Shown here piece by piece: positions 8,109 through 15,922 of a DNA stretch of 27,477 nt (position 1 is the first letter of the stretch; every line of letters starts with the position of its first letter). The position numbers and the translations under genes were made by a program. This DNA is from DATLXU01 sp035575515. Lineage in GTDB: Bacteria; Acidobacteriota; Blastocatellia; UBA7656. The notes beneath the pieces were generated by a model. It worked only from the letters and a program-made list of their open reading frames with translations. It did no database searches and was not told where the DNA came from. The stretch spans positions 1 through 27,477 of the forward strand of contig DATLXU010000125.1 in assembly GCA_035575515.1 (NCBI GenBank), in the 5' to 3' direction.

Positions 8109-8900
8109 TTAGAGATAAAACAGGCTGAGGCGGGGAACGTTGGACATTTCGCGCAAGCGGCGCAAGACGAAGTTCTGAACCGTCTGTTCATAAATGGCGC
8201 GGTCCATCTTCTTGCGATAAGCCTTCAATCGCGATTCGGCTTCCGCGCGAATCTTTTCAATCTCGCTTTCGCCGAACGTCTTTCGCGCCGCTTCCAAAAT
8301 CATTCGATCAATCAAATCGAGGTCGCGCTCAATTGCTTCAGCATCAACCTGCGCAGAGGATTCAACGTCGGCTGCAATCTCATCAACGCGCGAGCGTGCG
8401 CGCCCTATCGCAGTCTCAAGCTCGCGGCGGCCCGACTCTCGCGCCAGCGCTTCAGCCGATCGAAGCTCGTCGGTTGCGCGCGTAAAGAAATCCGCCAGCA
8501 CTTCTTTAGGAAACGGCGCGGCGGTTTGTTTGTCAGAGCGTTTCTTCTTCTTTCCCGGTTTGTCTTCGACAGCTTCATTCGTCGCAGGGCTTGAGCCGAC
8601 CATGGCGAGGCAGTATTCGGCGTAAGTCGCCTCGACCTCCTGCTGGCAATAGAATATCGAATTGACGCGGCGATATTTTCTTGGGCGCGCGTCGTAAGCG
8701 TCGAACGCTTGATTGATTGCGCGAAGCACGACGTGGAGCGGAATGCCTGCGTTCTTCCAGCTCTCGACGAGCGCCCATTCCATTGGCGAGATGAGCAGAG
8801 ATTTCCCGCGACGGCGAACGAATTCCTCTTCGACTTCGGTGAAATAGTTGAAGTAGTTCAACCGCTCGGCAGGTGTTGCGCCGTTATCTTCTTTGTCCAA
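8109..8900 (-). CDS. Unrecognised charged protein, possible helical/coiled-coil
   Basis: 263 residues starting at a TTG (8900), the only plausible start before an upstream in-frame stop at 8916-8918. I do not recognise the family. The first 110 residues look globular, with SLLISPMEWALVESW and GIPLHVVLRAINQAF, and resemble a small helical domain. A Lys-rich linker near 118-130 is followed by a long Glu/Arg/Ala-rich helical half (about 135-262) with coiled-coil character. There is no signal peptide, membrane helix or Cys metal motif. It is followed downstream by rlmD and preceded by a small membrane-protein gene, all on the minus strand. A scaffold or regulatory role is possible but unsupported. 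Confidence 0.75.
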   Translation of the reverse strand: MDKEDNGATPAERLNYFNYFTEVEEEFVRRRGKSLLISPMEWALVESWKNAGIPLHVVLRAINQAFDAYDARPRKYRRVNSIFYCQQEVEATYAEYCLAMVGSSPATNEAVEDKPGKKKKRSDKQTAAPFPKEVLADFFTRATDELRSAEALARESGRRELETAIGRARSRVDEIAADVESSAQVDAEAIERDLDLIDRMILEAARKTFGESEIEKIRAEAESRLKAYRKKMDRAIYEQTVQNFVLRRLREMSNVPRLSLFYL

Positions 8901-8934
8901 TGCTTGCCGGATTGTTTAAGGTCGCTTCTTGAAA

Positions 8935-9084
8935 TCAGAATAACTTGTTAGCTATCTCGCCTACGATGTAGAGCGCCACAACGGTGACGATCATATCGAG
9001 AATGATTAACCCGATGAGCGGCCAGCCTTCCTTCGTGGCCGTCCGATCCGCGTTCTTTATGTATTGAGCAGGGTATTCTGCCAT
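8935..9084 (-). CDS. Small single-pass membrane protein (49 residues)
   Basis: A 49-codon gene, ATG at 9084 to TGA at 8935, preceded by a strong GGAGGAG ribosome site eight bases upstream. The N terminus is polar (MAEYPAQYIKNADRT). Residues 21-43 form one hydrophobic helix (GWPLIGLIILDMIVTV, then VALYIVG), and the tail is EIANKLF. The predicted topology is a short cytoplasmic or periplasmic head and one membrane span. It sits between two unrecognised genes on the same strand and may be cotranscribed with 8109-8900. I know of no named family; the good ribosome site and clean membrane helix argue that it is real. Confidence 0.65.
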   Translation of the reverse strand: MAEYPAQYIKNADRTATKEGWPLIGLIILDMIVTVVALYIVGEIANKLF

Positions 9085-9223
9085 CCTGATTTCTCCTCCG
9101 AAAATGTATCGCTTCTCCTATTTGGGTTAGCAGCGACGCTTTGCGCAGATTATCCTTCCTGCGCTCGAAGGCGCGCCACCTGCCAACTGTGTCGCATATT
9201 CTCAAAGGCGCTTCGCCGTCGCT

Positions 9224-9766
9224 TCAAACGAGCGGGGTGAAGCAGCTTATTATAGCTCCTTCAACTTCTTCAAGCTGCTCGCGCACAATCTCGGCTTTCG
9301 TGTCGCCCAGCTTGAGACGTGATGCAATCTCGCGGGCCGCGTCTTCGAGTTCCCTGTGAAGCAGGTTCGCGATGCGCTCGCGCTCGGCTGCTGAGACGGC
9401 GTCAGGATTCGTGAGCGGGCCAGCGCCTTCAATATGTCCGTTCGTTTTTCTCAGCGCGTTCATCAGCGATGCGAAGCTGGGCAATGGGTAAATTCGCGAG
9501 CGGCGAAACGCTTCGCGCATCATGTCTTTCAGCTCGGCCTCGCTGTAATTCGAGTAGGCGCTCAATGCTTCTTCGTCATCTTCGGTCCAGTCGTTGTTGG
9601 CAAGCTCCATGTAAAAGCGCCGAACTCTATCAAGCTCGTCTTCTTTGCTAACAGCCGGATTGCATTCGTATTGAGAGAGCCTTTCGTTTATGCGGTGGTT
9701 GGCGCGGTCAAGCTCTTCGCGCACGATGTCGCTTATCTGTTGTCGCTCGTTCGCTCTTATCTTCAT
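9224..9766 (-). CDS. Unrecognised charged helical protein
   Basis: 180 residues from an ATG at 9766 with a GAAGGA ribosome site four bases upstream. The composition is strongly Glu/Arg/Ala-rich, for example QQISDIVREELDRANHRI at the start and REQLEEVEGAIISC at the end. It should be mostly alpha-helical and soluble, with two similar-looking helical segments (residues 8-35 and 127-170) flanking a middle part containing YSNYSEAELKDMMREAF. There is no signal peptide and no catalytic motif I can name. With the small membrane protein and the 263-residue protein downstream it forms a run of unannotated minus-strand genes. Confidence 0.75.
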   Translation of the reverse strand: MKIRANERQQISDIVREELDRANHRINERLSQYECNPAVSKEDELDRVRRFYMELANNDWTEDDEEALSAYSNYSEAELKDMMREAFRRSRIYPLPSFASLMNALRKTNGHIEGAGPLTNPDAVSAAERERIANLLHRELEDAAREIASRLKLGDTKAEIVREQLEEVEGAIISCFTPLV

Positions 9767-9897
9767 CGTCCTTCACCGAGTTATTATGCCGACAGCGGCC
9801 ACCGCATATAATGTATAACGAAGCGGCCTTCGGAACAAGCGGATTGGGTAGCGTCTTAAAGGTGTGCGGCTGATTAATTGACGGCGTGCAGTTGATT

Positions 9898-10029
9898 GTA
9901 GGGGCAGCCACAAGGGCTGCCCGGATTGCCGAAGGCAATGAAAGCATTCGGTAAATACCGCATTCTTTCATCGCGCTTGGGCGCAGTTCGGGCCGGGAAC
10001 CCGCGCAGCGGGTCGAGACCCGCCCCTAC
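9898..10029. repeat. Palindrome-rich MITE-like intergenic element
   Basis: A 132-bp block bounded by an inverted GTAGGGGC (9898-9905) and GCCCCTAC (10022-10029). Inside are consecutive small hairpins: GGGCAGCC-N5-GGCTGCCC at 9902-9922, ATTGCC-GAA-GGCAAT just after it, CGGTA-AA-TACCG, and a GC-rich pair near 10000-10020 (ACCCGC-GCA-GCGGGT). There is no convincing open frame. Matching ends and internal stems are typical of small non-coding repeats that are dispersed in many copies, but copy number cannot be seen from one window. It occupies most of the 396-base gap between 9767 and 10162. Confidence 0.65.
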
Positions 10030-10162
10030 TCTCCTTTGCACAGCAACACAGGATTAGGACACTACCGCGGATTGAGCAATCAGCGGGACGAAATGAAACC
10101 CGGAGCGTCAAGGCGGCCCCGCCGCGCGACCACGCGGCAAGGCCAGAAGATTAAAACCGGAA

Positions 10163-10621
10163 TTATCTTCCGCCGCGACGCGCGCGCGGGCCAGCAATCG
10201 GGCCATGCATTAACAATTTATCCTTCTGTTCCTGCGTCAGAATGGCCAGCAAATCCGCGCGCAGCTTTTCGTTGAGCGCCCGAAGCTGTTTGCCCAATCC
10301 GCGCTCTGCAATCACCAACTGCCCTACAGTCGTCGCGTTCGGCTCCGCACCGTCAAGCGCGGCGCGCAGGACTTCGCGCTTCGCCTTCATTTCCTCGACG
10401 AGAGGGACCGCCGCATCCCTGTGCTTCTTGATGAGCGCCTTCATGTCGCTGACCTGTTGATCGGTCAATCCCAGATAGTCCTTCAATCTGAGCAGTCCGG
10501 CGCCCGGTTCCGCCTGCGCGCGTGGCCCACGCGGCATCATCGGCCCTTGAGCCATTGCAACGCTCGACGCAATTAGCATCACAACAAGCAGGGCAAATAC
10601 GAATCCTTTTCTCTTAATCAT
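10163..10621 (-). CDS. Spy/CpxP-like periplasmic protein (LTxxQ motifs)
   Basis: 152 residues with a clear signal peptide: KRK, then a hydrophobic core, with cleavage after AMA near residue 24. The mature part is helical and charged and carries the two motifs of the Spy/CpxP/ZraP group, LGLTDQQV near residue 50 and ILTQEQKDKL near residue 130. Family members are periplasmic chaperones or metal-stress sensors. The gene ends in a Gly/Pro/Arg-rich tail (PRARRGGR). The ATG at 10621 has an AAGGAG site eight bases upstream. It is transcribed divergently from the malic enzyme gene, across a 323-base gap. Confidence 0.85.
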   Translation of the reverse strand: MIKRKGFVFALLVVMLIASSVAMAQGPMMPRGPRAQAEPGAGLLRLKDYLGLTDQQVSDMKALIKKHRDAAVPLVEEMKAKREVLRAALDGAEPNATTVGQLVIAERGLGKQLRALNEKLRADLLAILTQEQKDKLLMHGPIAGPRARRGGR

Positions 10622-10944
10622 ATAAATGCTCCTTCATTTTTTGCGGCCCAATTAATCGAGCCGGTTAATATATCTTCAAAGTCGGAGCAGGCGTTCGCTC
10701 GGCTCCGAAATATTCGCTGTTCATAATCTTGACTCGCGGCGGGTGAAAAAAGTTTGAAAAGCTGCAAAAAAGTGACGGGCGTCACAACGAGGTGTGATGG
10801 GCGCGCTAGAGACTGCGGCGGGCTTGGTCTGAAAATACTGATTGGCCGCAGGCGCTGCCGAGGGGTTTTTTATCCCTGCATTTTTCCGAGCGGTGTGAAT
10901 GGAGCCTTGCCGCTTGCGGCCATTTACCTGTCGAAGGAAGGGCG
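10622..10944. other. Divergent intergenic region between the Spy-like gene and the malic enzyme gene
   Basis: 323 bases with no gene. It contains an AT-rich patch near the Spy-like start (TATATT on the minus strand around 10670), a CRP-type palindrome at 10771-10786 (listed separately), and a T-run within a short AGGG/CCCT repeat near 10861-10876. Promoters for both genes must lie here, but I cannot place their -35/-10 elements with confidence. Confidence 0.5.
10771..10786. promoter_or_regulatory. CRP/FNR-family-type binding site
   Basis: The sequence AGTGACGGGCGTCACA fits GTGA-N6-TCAC, the symmetric core of the CRP-type site (TGTGA-N6-TCACA), with one outer base different. It lies 159 bases before the malic enzyme start and 150 bases before the Spy-like start. 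Regulation of the malic enzyme-citrate synthase operon by a CRP/FNR-family protein is an inference. Confidence 0.4.
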
Positions 10945-12672
10945 ATGATTTCCACAAAGGTAGCCGAGCCGCGCGAGCAATCAATTCAACCGATAGAAAT
11001 ATCGCTATCAGGCCAAGCGCTCCTCGATAACGCGCTCCTGAACAAGGGCAGTGCATTCACAGAAAACGAGCGACGCGAATTCGGGCTGTTCGGACTGTTG
11101 CCGCCTCACGCCTCAACGATGGACGAGCAACTCCTGCGCACTTACGAGAACTACAAACTGAAAGAGTCTGACCTTGAGCGTTACGTATTTCTGACAAGCC
11201 TGCAAGACCGCAACGAGACACTCTTCTATCGGCTGCTTCAAGAACACATCACCGAGATGATGCCGATAATCTACACGCCTGTCGTCGGCGCGGGCTGTCA
11301 GCGCTACAGCCATATTTATCGCCGCCCGCGCGGGCTTTACATCTCTTACGCGCAGGACGACATCGAGACGATACTCGACAACGCGCCGAACAGAGACGTC
11401 AAGGTGATCGTTGTGACCGACGGCGAAAGGATTCTGGGCTTGGGCGATCTCGGCGTTGGCGGGATGGGAATCCCCGTAGGGAAGCTTTCACTTTACACGC
11501 TCTGCGCGGGCATTCATCCGGCGACAACGCTTCCAATCATCCTCGACGTGGGGACAGATAATGAGAGCCTTCTGAGCGATCCGCTCTACCTCGGCGCACG
11601 CCACAGGCGCGTGCGCGGAGCCGAATACGACGAGTTCATCGAAACATTCGTGCGTGCGGTGACGGCAAAATTCCCTGAGGCTCTCCTGCAGTGGGAGGAC
11701 TTCTCAAAAAACAACGCCAGCCGTTTGCTTGAGCGTTACCGTGACCGCTTCTGCACATTCAATGACGATATTCAGGGCACGGGCGCAGTCACGCTTGCCG
11801 GATTGCTTGCGGCGATGGAAGTAAAAGGCGAGCGGATAAGCCACCAGCGAATTGTAATACTTGGAGCCGGTTCGTCCGCGACGGGCATAAGCGATCAATT
11901 AGTTTCAGCGATGATGGGCGAAGGACTTAACGCGCAGGAAGCTAAATCGAAAATCTTTCTGATTGACAGCCGCGGGCTTGTGCACACGGCGAGACAAGGT
12001 CTTGAGTCATTCAAACTGAGATACGCGCAGCCGCTTGATCGGGTCAAGGAATGGACTCTCGCCGAGCGCGACGCTATCGGGTTGCTCGATGTGGTCAAAA
12101 ACGTTCATCCAACAATTCTCATCGGCACGTCGGCCCAGCCGGGAGCATTCACCGAAGAGGTAATACGCGCGATGGCCGCGCACGTTGGGATGCCAATAAT
12201 CTTTCCGCTCTCGAATCCAACGTCGAAGAGCGAAGCCGCGCCTATTGATTTGATTAACTGGACTGAGGGCCGCGCTATTGTCGCAACGGGCAGTCCGTTT
12301 GCGCCTGTTGCTTACGACAACCACTTAATTCACATCGGCCAGTGCAACAACGCATTCATCTTTCCGGGCGTAGGGCTTGGAGTCATCGCATCGGGAGCGC
12401 GCCGAGTCACAAACGAGATGTTCGTTGCGGCTGCGCGCTCGCTCGCAGAGCTTTCGCCCATTCTGCGCGACCCGAAGGCGTCGCTTTATCCCCCGCTTGA
12501 AGAGATACGCAAAGTCTCGCGTCGCGTCGCAGTTGCTGTAGGAACAGAAGCGCAGCGCGCTGGGCTGACTAGCGCAACGACGCAGGAAGAACTAGAACGG
12601 CGAATTGACGCGGAGATGTGGGTTCCGCGCTACGCGCCGTACAAAAAGAAGCAGCTCGAAATGCAAAAGTAG
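10945..12672 (+). CDS. NAD-dependent malic enzyme (oxaloacetate-decarboxylating)
   Basis: 575 residues, the normal length for the large SfcA/MaeA type. It would convert malate to pyruvate plus CO2. Seen directly: EFGLFGLLPP near the N terminus, the catalytic Tyr in MPIIYTPVVG, the nucleotide loop GDGERILGLGDLG adapted to this family, the Lys in IPVGKLSLYTL, metal ligands in QWEDF and FNDDIQGT, the Rossmann motif ILGAGSSATGI and the PLSNPTSKSEA segment. Cofactor preference for NAD is inferred from family membership. The ATG at 10945 follows GAAGGAAGGGC. It is the first gene of an operon with citrate synthase eight bases downstream, so pyruvate production and entry into the citric acid cycle appear co-expressed. 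Confidence 0.93.
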   Translation: MISTKVAEPREQSIQPIEISLSGQALLDNALLNKGSAFTENERREFGLFGLLPPHASTMDEQLLRTYENYKLKESDLERYVFLTSLQDRNETLFYRLLQEHITEMMPIIYTPVVGAGCQRYSHIYRRPRGLYISYAQDDIETILDNAPNRDVKVIVVTDGERILGLGDLGVGGMGIPVGKLSLYTLCAGIHPATTLPIILDVGTDNESLLSDPLYLGARHRRVRGAEYDEFIETFVRAVTAKFPEALLQWEDFSKNNASRLLERYRDRFCTFNDDIQGTGAVTLAGLLAAMEVKGERISHQRIVILGAGSSATGISDQLVSAMMGEGLNAQEAKSKIFLIDSRGLVHTARQGLESFKLRYAQPLDRVKEWTLAERDAIGLLDVVKNVHPTILIGTSAQPGAFTEEVIRAMAAHVGMPIIFPLSNPTSKSEAAPIDLINWTEGRAIVATGSPFAPVAYDNHLIHIGQCNNAFIFPGVGLGVIASGARRVTNEMFVAAARSLAELSPILRDPKASLYPPLEEIRKVSRRVAVAVGTEAQRAGLTSATTQEELERRIDAEMWVPRYAPYKKKQLEMQK

Positions 12673-12680
12673 GAGGAAGT

Positions 12681-13997
12681 ATGGAGAACACGCTGACAAT
12701 TATAGACAATCGGACAGGGAAGCGGTACGAAATTCCAATCGAGCAGGGGGTGATACGAGCAAAAGACCTGCGGCAGATCAAAGTGTCGGACGATGAGTTC
12801 GGAATGATGAGCTACGATCCGGCTTTCATGAACACGGCTTCGTGCAAGAGCACGATCACATTCATTGACGGCGACAAAGGCATCCTGCGCTATCGAGGCT
12901 ATCCAATCGAGCAGCTTGCCGAGCGCAGCACTTATCTTGAAGTTGCTTACCTGCTCCTTAACGGCGAGCTGCCGACGGCTCAGCAGTTGAAGGAGTGGGA
13001 GTGGAACATCACGCATCACACCTTCATTCATGAAAACATAAAGAAATTCATGGACGGCTTTCACTACGACGCGCACCCGATGGGGATGCTCGTCAGCACA
13101 GTCGGCGCGCTTTCGACCTTTTACCCGGACGCGAAGGACATCTTCAACATCGCCGCGCGGCGCAAACAGATTACGCGATTGATAGCGAAGATGCCGACGC
13201 TCGCGGCGTTCGCCTATCGCCATTCAATCGGGATGCCTTACGACTATCCCGACAATGACCTGAGCTACACGGGCAACTTCCTGAACATGATGTTTCGGAT
13301 GACGGAAGTGAAATACAAGCCGAACCGCGTGCTTGAACGCGCGCTCGACGTGCTCTTCATATTGCATGCCGACCACGAGCAGAATTGCTCGACCAACGCT
13401 ATGCGGTCAATCGGAAGCTCACACGCCGACCCATACTCAGCCGTCGCGGGAGCGGCTGCTGCGCTCTATGGGCCGCTGCACGGCGGGGCGAACGAGGCAG
13501 TGCTCAGAATGCTCGCCGAGATAGGCTCGAAGGAGAACGTGCCTGAATACATCAAGCGAGTGAAGGCGGGCGAAGTGAAGCTGATGGGCTTCGGCCATCG
13601 CGTCTATAAGAACTACGATCCGCGCGCGAGGATAATCAAACAGATCGCGCACGAGGTCTTCTCAGTTACGGGCAAGAATCCCGTGATTGACATCGCGCTG
13701 GAGCTTGAGCGTATCGCGCTCGAAGACGATTACTTCGTTTCGCGCAAGCTCTATCCGAACGTCGACTTCTATTCAGGGATAATCTATCAGGCGATGGGGT
13801 TCCCCGTGGACATGTTCCCGGTGCTGTTTGCGATACCCCGGACGTCGGGATGGCTCTCTCAGTGGGAAGAGATGCTGTTAGACAACGAGCAGAAGATCGC
13901 GCGCCCGCGTCAGGTCTATCTCGGACAGGGCGAGCGCGACTACGTTCCAATCGAAGCGAGAAAAGGGGTCGAGGCCAAAGCGGCTAAGGCCGACTGA
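12681..13997 (+). CDS. gltA: Citrate synthase
   Basis: 438 residues; condenses acetyl-CoA with oxaloacetate. Active-site residues are present: His in LYGPLHGGANE, His in GFGHRVYKNYDPRA, and Asp in YPNVDFYSG. The supporting motifs HADHEQNCST and FAIPRTSGW also match. The N-terminal beta domain (TLTIIDNRTGKRYEIPI) is that of the hexameric E. coli-like type. I choose the ATG at 12681 because AGGAGG sits directly upstream, overlapping the malic enzyme stop. A longer frame from 12618 would overlap the upstream gene. The two genes are eight bases apart and a terminator follows, so they form a complete two-gene operon. Confidence 0.95.
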   Translation: MENTLTIIDNRTGKRYEIPIEQGVIRAKDLRQIKVSDDEFGMMSYDPAFMNTASCKSTITFIDGDKGILRYRGYPIEQLAERSTYLEVAYLLLNGELPTAQQLKEWEWNITHHTFIHENIKKFMDGFHYDAHPMGMLVSTVGALSTFYPDAKDIFNIAARRKQITRLIAKMPTLAAFAYRHSIGMPYDYPDNDLSYTGNFLNMMFRMTEVKYKPNRVLERALDVLFILHADHEQNCSTNAMRSIGSSHADPYSAVAGAAAALYGPLHGGANEAVLRMLAEIGSKENVPEYIKRVKAGEVKLMGFGHRVYKNYDPRARIIKQIAHEVFSVTGKNPVIDIALELERIALEDDYFVSRKLYPNVDFYSGIIYQAMGFPVDMFPVLFAIPRTSGWLSQWEEMLLDNEQKIARPRQVYLGQGERDYVPIEARKGVEAKAAKAD

Positions 13998-14008
13998 TGT
14001 AGCAAAGA

Positions 14009-14046
14009 AAGGTCGGGTGTGAATTAATCATGCCCGGCCTTTTTGT
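14009..14046 (+). terminator. Rho-independent terminator after citrate synthase
   Basis: A GC-rich stem with G-U pairs (arms near 14009-14022 and 14027-14040, AAGGTCGGG against CCCGGCCT) is followed by a T-run broken by one G. It lies 12 bases after the citrate synthase stop. Confidence 0.85.
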
Positions 14047-14165
14047 TGGAAGCGCGGGGCAGACGAAGAGTTCGTGGGCCGACTGGTCAAAGGAGAATCA
14101 GCCGTAGATTCTGGCATGAACCTTCGCGCTGGATTAATGCCAGTGGCTTCACAGAGGGGGCTATT

Positions 14166-14585
14166 ATGAAGAGAACAATTGCAATTGCGACAGTGATTCT
14201 GTCAGTCATTGTGCTGTGCTGGATGCTTTCGGTCGGCGTGGTGGCAAAAGAGAAGAAATCGCCTTACGTCGAGAAAGGGCGCAAGCTCTTTCTTCAATAC
14301 TGCGCATCCTGTCACGGGCCGAGCGGCAGAGGAGAGGGGAAAGTAGCTGCGCTGCTGAAGAACGGAGCGCCCGACCTGACGCTGCTTCAACCGCCGGGCG
14401 AAAAGTTCCCGTTTTATCGTGTGCAGACGACCATTGACGGCGAAAAAGCGATAGACGCCCACGGCACGAGCCAGATGCCTGTTTGGGGAACCGTGTTTAG
14501 AAAGACGAGCGGCGAGCTTCAGAGGAATGCCGACATTTACTCTCTTGTGAAATTCGTCGAATCAATTCAGCGCAACGGGAATTAG
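14166..14585 (+). CDS. Class I c-type cytochrome, small secreted or membrane-anchored
   Basis: 139 residues from the ATG at 14166, which has a GAGGGGG ribosome site about five bases upstream. A longer frame from 14043 starts inside the terminator and is rejected. Residues 1-27 are a signal peptide or signal anchor. Heme attachment is through C46-A-S-C49-H50 (CASCH), followed by the typical GPSGRGEGK. The sixth ligand is Met104 in TSQMPVWG. The fold would carry one heme and transfer electrons outside the cytoplasmic membrane. Its partners are unknown: no oxidase or dehydrogenase genes are adjacent. It is separated by terminators from the operon before it. Confidence 0.92.
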   Translation: MKRTIAIATVILSVIVLCWMLSVGVVAKEKKSPYVEKGRKLFLQYCASCHGPSGRGEGKVAALLKNGAPDLTLLQPPGEKFPFYRVQTTIDGEKAIDAHGTSQMPVWGTVFRKTSGELQRNADIYSLVKFVESIQRNGN

Positions 14586-14622
14586 ATTGCCATCTCTTCG
14601 CGCTCCGTTGTCATTTCGCTGC

Positions 14623-14669
14623 CAGAGTACGCACAGAGAGCCTTGTTTTTCATCTCTGTGCGTACTCTG
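14623..14669. repeat. 16-bp perfect inverted repeat (hairpin) between cytochrome c and Hsp20 genes
   Basis: Arms 14623-14638 and 14654-14669 (CAGAGTACGCACAGAG against its exact complement) enclose a 15-base loop. No T-run follows on either strand. It may stop transcription from both convergent genes or be a dispersed repeat; similar CTCTGTG-type palindromes are common between genes in many bacteria. Confidence 0.75.
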
Positions 14670-14813
14670 TTTGACCTCTAGGGCAATACCTCTCAAGAAA
14701 AGCTCGCCAGGCCTCTTGATATTGCGCACAAAAAAGCTGACGAAGCCGCCAATGGCCCCTTTCCTTTTCTGCTGCTTGTACTCTGCCCAGACCCTGGGAA
14801 ACTTATCGGTTCA

Positions 14814-15323
14814 CTATTCAGTCAAATCGTTCTCATCTGTCTTGAGAGCAGTGATGTTGAGCGCCCCGTCCTGAAGCGCGACTCTCGCGCTCGCCGGATC
14901 AATCTCGACCGGTAGGTCAAGCGAGTGGAGAATTGCGTTGTAGCGACGCTCGGTCGTCTCTGTTTCGCCTGCTATCGATTCAGCCTGCTGCTCGGCTTTT
15001 CCCGTTATCACGAGGCGGCGCGGCTCAACGGCTACGTGCAACTGATCCGCGTTAAAGCCGGGCACTTCGGCGCGAGCTTTCAAGTCGTGGTCCGATTCCA
15101 GCAGCGTGACCTGAACGGGAAATAACAACTCCTGCTCGGCTCGAATCCAATCTTCAAGATCGTGCCCGGGCTCGCGACCGCGCTCTTCGAATAATTCATA
15201 AGCGCGACGCTCGACTGCCTGATAAATCTCGTTAATGGATTCAAGCATCGCTTCTGTGCTTTCGGTTCTAATTTCAGTGGGAACGAGAATCCCCTTTGTT
15301 TGTGGAGCCATTTGGGTTTTCAT
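14814..15323 (-). CDS. Small heat-shock protein (Hsp20) fused to an N-terminal DUF2934-like segment
   Basis: 169 residues. Residues 35-66 (RRAYELFEERGREPGHDLED, then WIRAEQEL) match the DUF2934 pattern. Residues 68-162 form an alpha-crystallin domain: FPVQVTLLESDHDLKARAEVPGF as its opening strand, RRLVITGKA, then RYNAILHSLDLPVEIDP and ARVALQDGALNI. Small heat-shock proteins bind unfolding proteins without ATP. The usual C-terminal I-x-I anchor is not obvious, so oligomer form is uncertain. The DUF2934 part replaces the variable N-terminal arm. The ATG at 15323 follows AAGGAG about six bases upstream. Confidence 0.9.
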   Translation of the reverse strand: MKTQMAPQTKGILVPTEIRTESTEAMLESINEIYQAVERRAYELFEERGREPGHDLEDWIRAEQELLFPVQVTLLESDHDLKARAEVPGFNADQLHVAVEPRRLVITGKAEQQAESIAGETETTERRYNAILHSLDLPVEIDPASARVALQDGALNITALKTDENDLTE

Positions 15324-15353
15324 TTCGACTTCTCCTTTTTCGTCTCTGTGTGA

Positions 15354-15530
15354 TTACCAAACGAGCGCATGGAGAATTACGAGGTTAATGGAGACCGGAG
15401 GAATTTCGCCGATGAGCGCGGAGATAAGCATTGACAGCGAAAATTTCTCACGTTGCCATGCGCTCAATTGATTCTGTTTTCCTTGTTGCCTTTCATCAGG
15501 CGGCGATTCGAGCAGTTCTAGCTTATACAT
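15354..15530 (-). CDS. Possible small protein upstream of Hsp20 (uncertain)
   Basis: From the ATG at 15530 the frame reads MYKLELLESPPDERQQGK and continues to a hydrophobic C-terminal half (LSMLISALIGEIPPVSIN), 58 residues in all, ending 30 bases before the Hsp20 start. The composition would suit a small membrane-associated protein, but the ribosome site is poor and I know no relative. It may be spurious. Confidence 0.25.
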   Translation of the reverse strand: MYKLELLESPPDERQQGKQNQLSAWQREKFSLSMLISALIGEIPPVSINLVILHALVW

Positions 15531-15683
15531 GTCCGATTGCGATTGCAAATGATATATCCTCACGAGTATTGAATCTATGATGGGTGTCACGACTGGCAGT
15601 GATTGCTATCACAGGTTGAAACCTCAAAACCGCGGACGGCAGATTAAAGTTTAGAGGTAAATGCCTCTTCCAAATTCTCACGC

Positions 15684-15767
15684 TCGTCACTCTATAAGGC
15701 CAATTCATCACTCAAAAAGGCCCGCTCGTCACAATGCACTTTCACCGTCCGGCGCGGAGCGTAGAAT
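15684..15767 (+). promoter_or_regulatory. Candidate LytTR-activated promoter A (three 21-bp-spaced boxes plus -35/-10)
   Basis: Boxes TCGTCAC at 15684, TCATCAC at 15705 and TCGTCAC at 15726 are exactly 21 bp apart. TTTCAC at 15740-15745 and TAGAAT at 15762-15767 (16-base spacer) then form a plausible -35/-10, giving a start near 15774. The spacer GGCCAAT before the second box recurs in promoter C. It lies upstream of the LytS/LytTR operon. LytTR-family regulators bind direct repeats spaced about two helical turns, and the AlgR box is CCGTTCGTC. Confidence 0.6.
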
Positions 15768-15860
15768 AGTCAGGCTGTAGCGATAGTTTCAGATGCGCGG
15801 GCGGGATTTCTTCCCGCCGCAATCAACAGCACCGCTCGATGTAAAGACTGAACCTCGATG

Positions 15861-15913
15861 GCTGAACGCCGTCGGCGGCACATGCGTTCAATCATTCAGC
15901 ATCCTGTTTTTTT
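15861..15913 (+). promoter_or_regulatory. Possible attenuator in the kinase leader
   Basis: Two stems that share bases can form: TGAACGC/GCGTTCA (15863-15869 with 15884-15890), and GCTGAA/TTCAGC (15861-15866 with 15895-15900). The second is followed after six bases by seven T (15907-15913). A 20-codon frame with a strong ribosome site starts ten bases later. The arrangement resembles an attenuator, but could be coincidence. Confidence 0.25.
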
Positions 15914-15922
15914 GGAGGCGGA

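Noticed and set aside
14043..14165. Upstream extension of the cytochrome c frame
   Set aside because: It starts inside the terminator of citrate synthase, and the ATG at 14166 has a ribosome site and begins the signal peptide.
15584..15616. Fourth set of LytTR-type boxes (TGTCAC and TATCAC)
   Set aside because: The spacing is 22, only two poor boxes are present, and no -35/-10 follows at the common distance.
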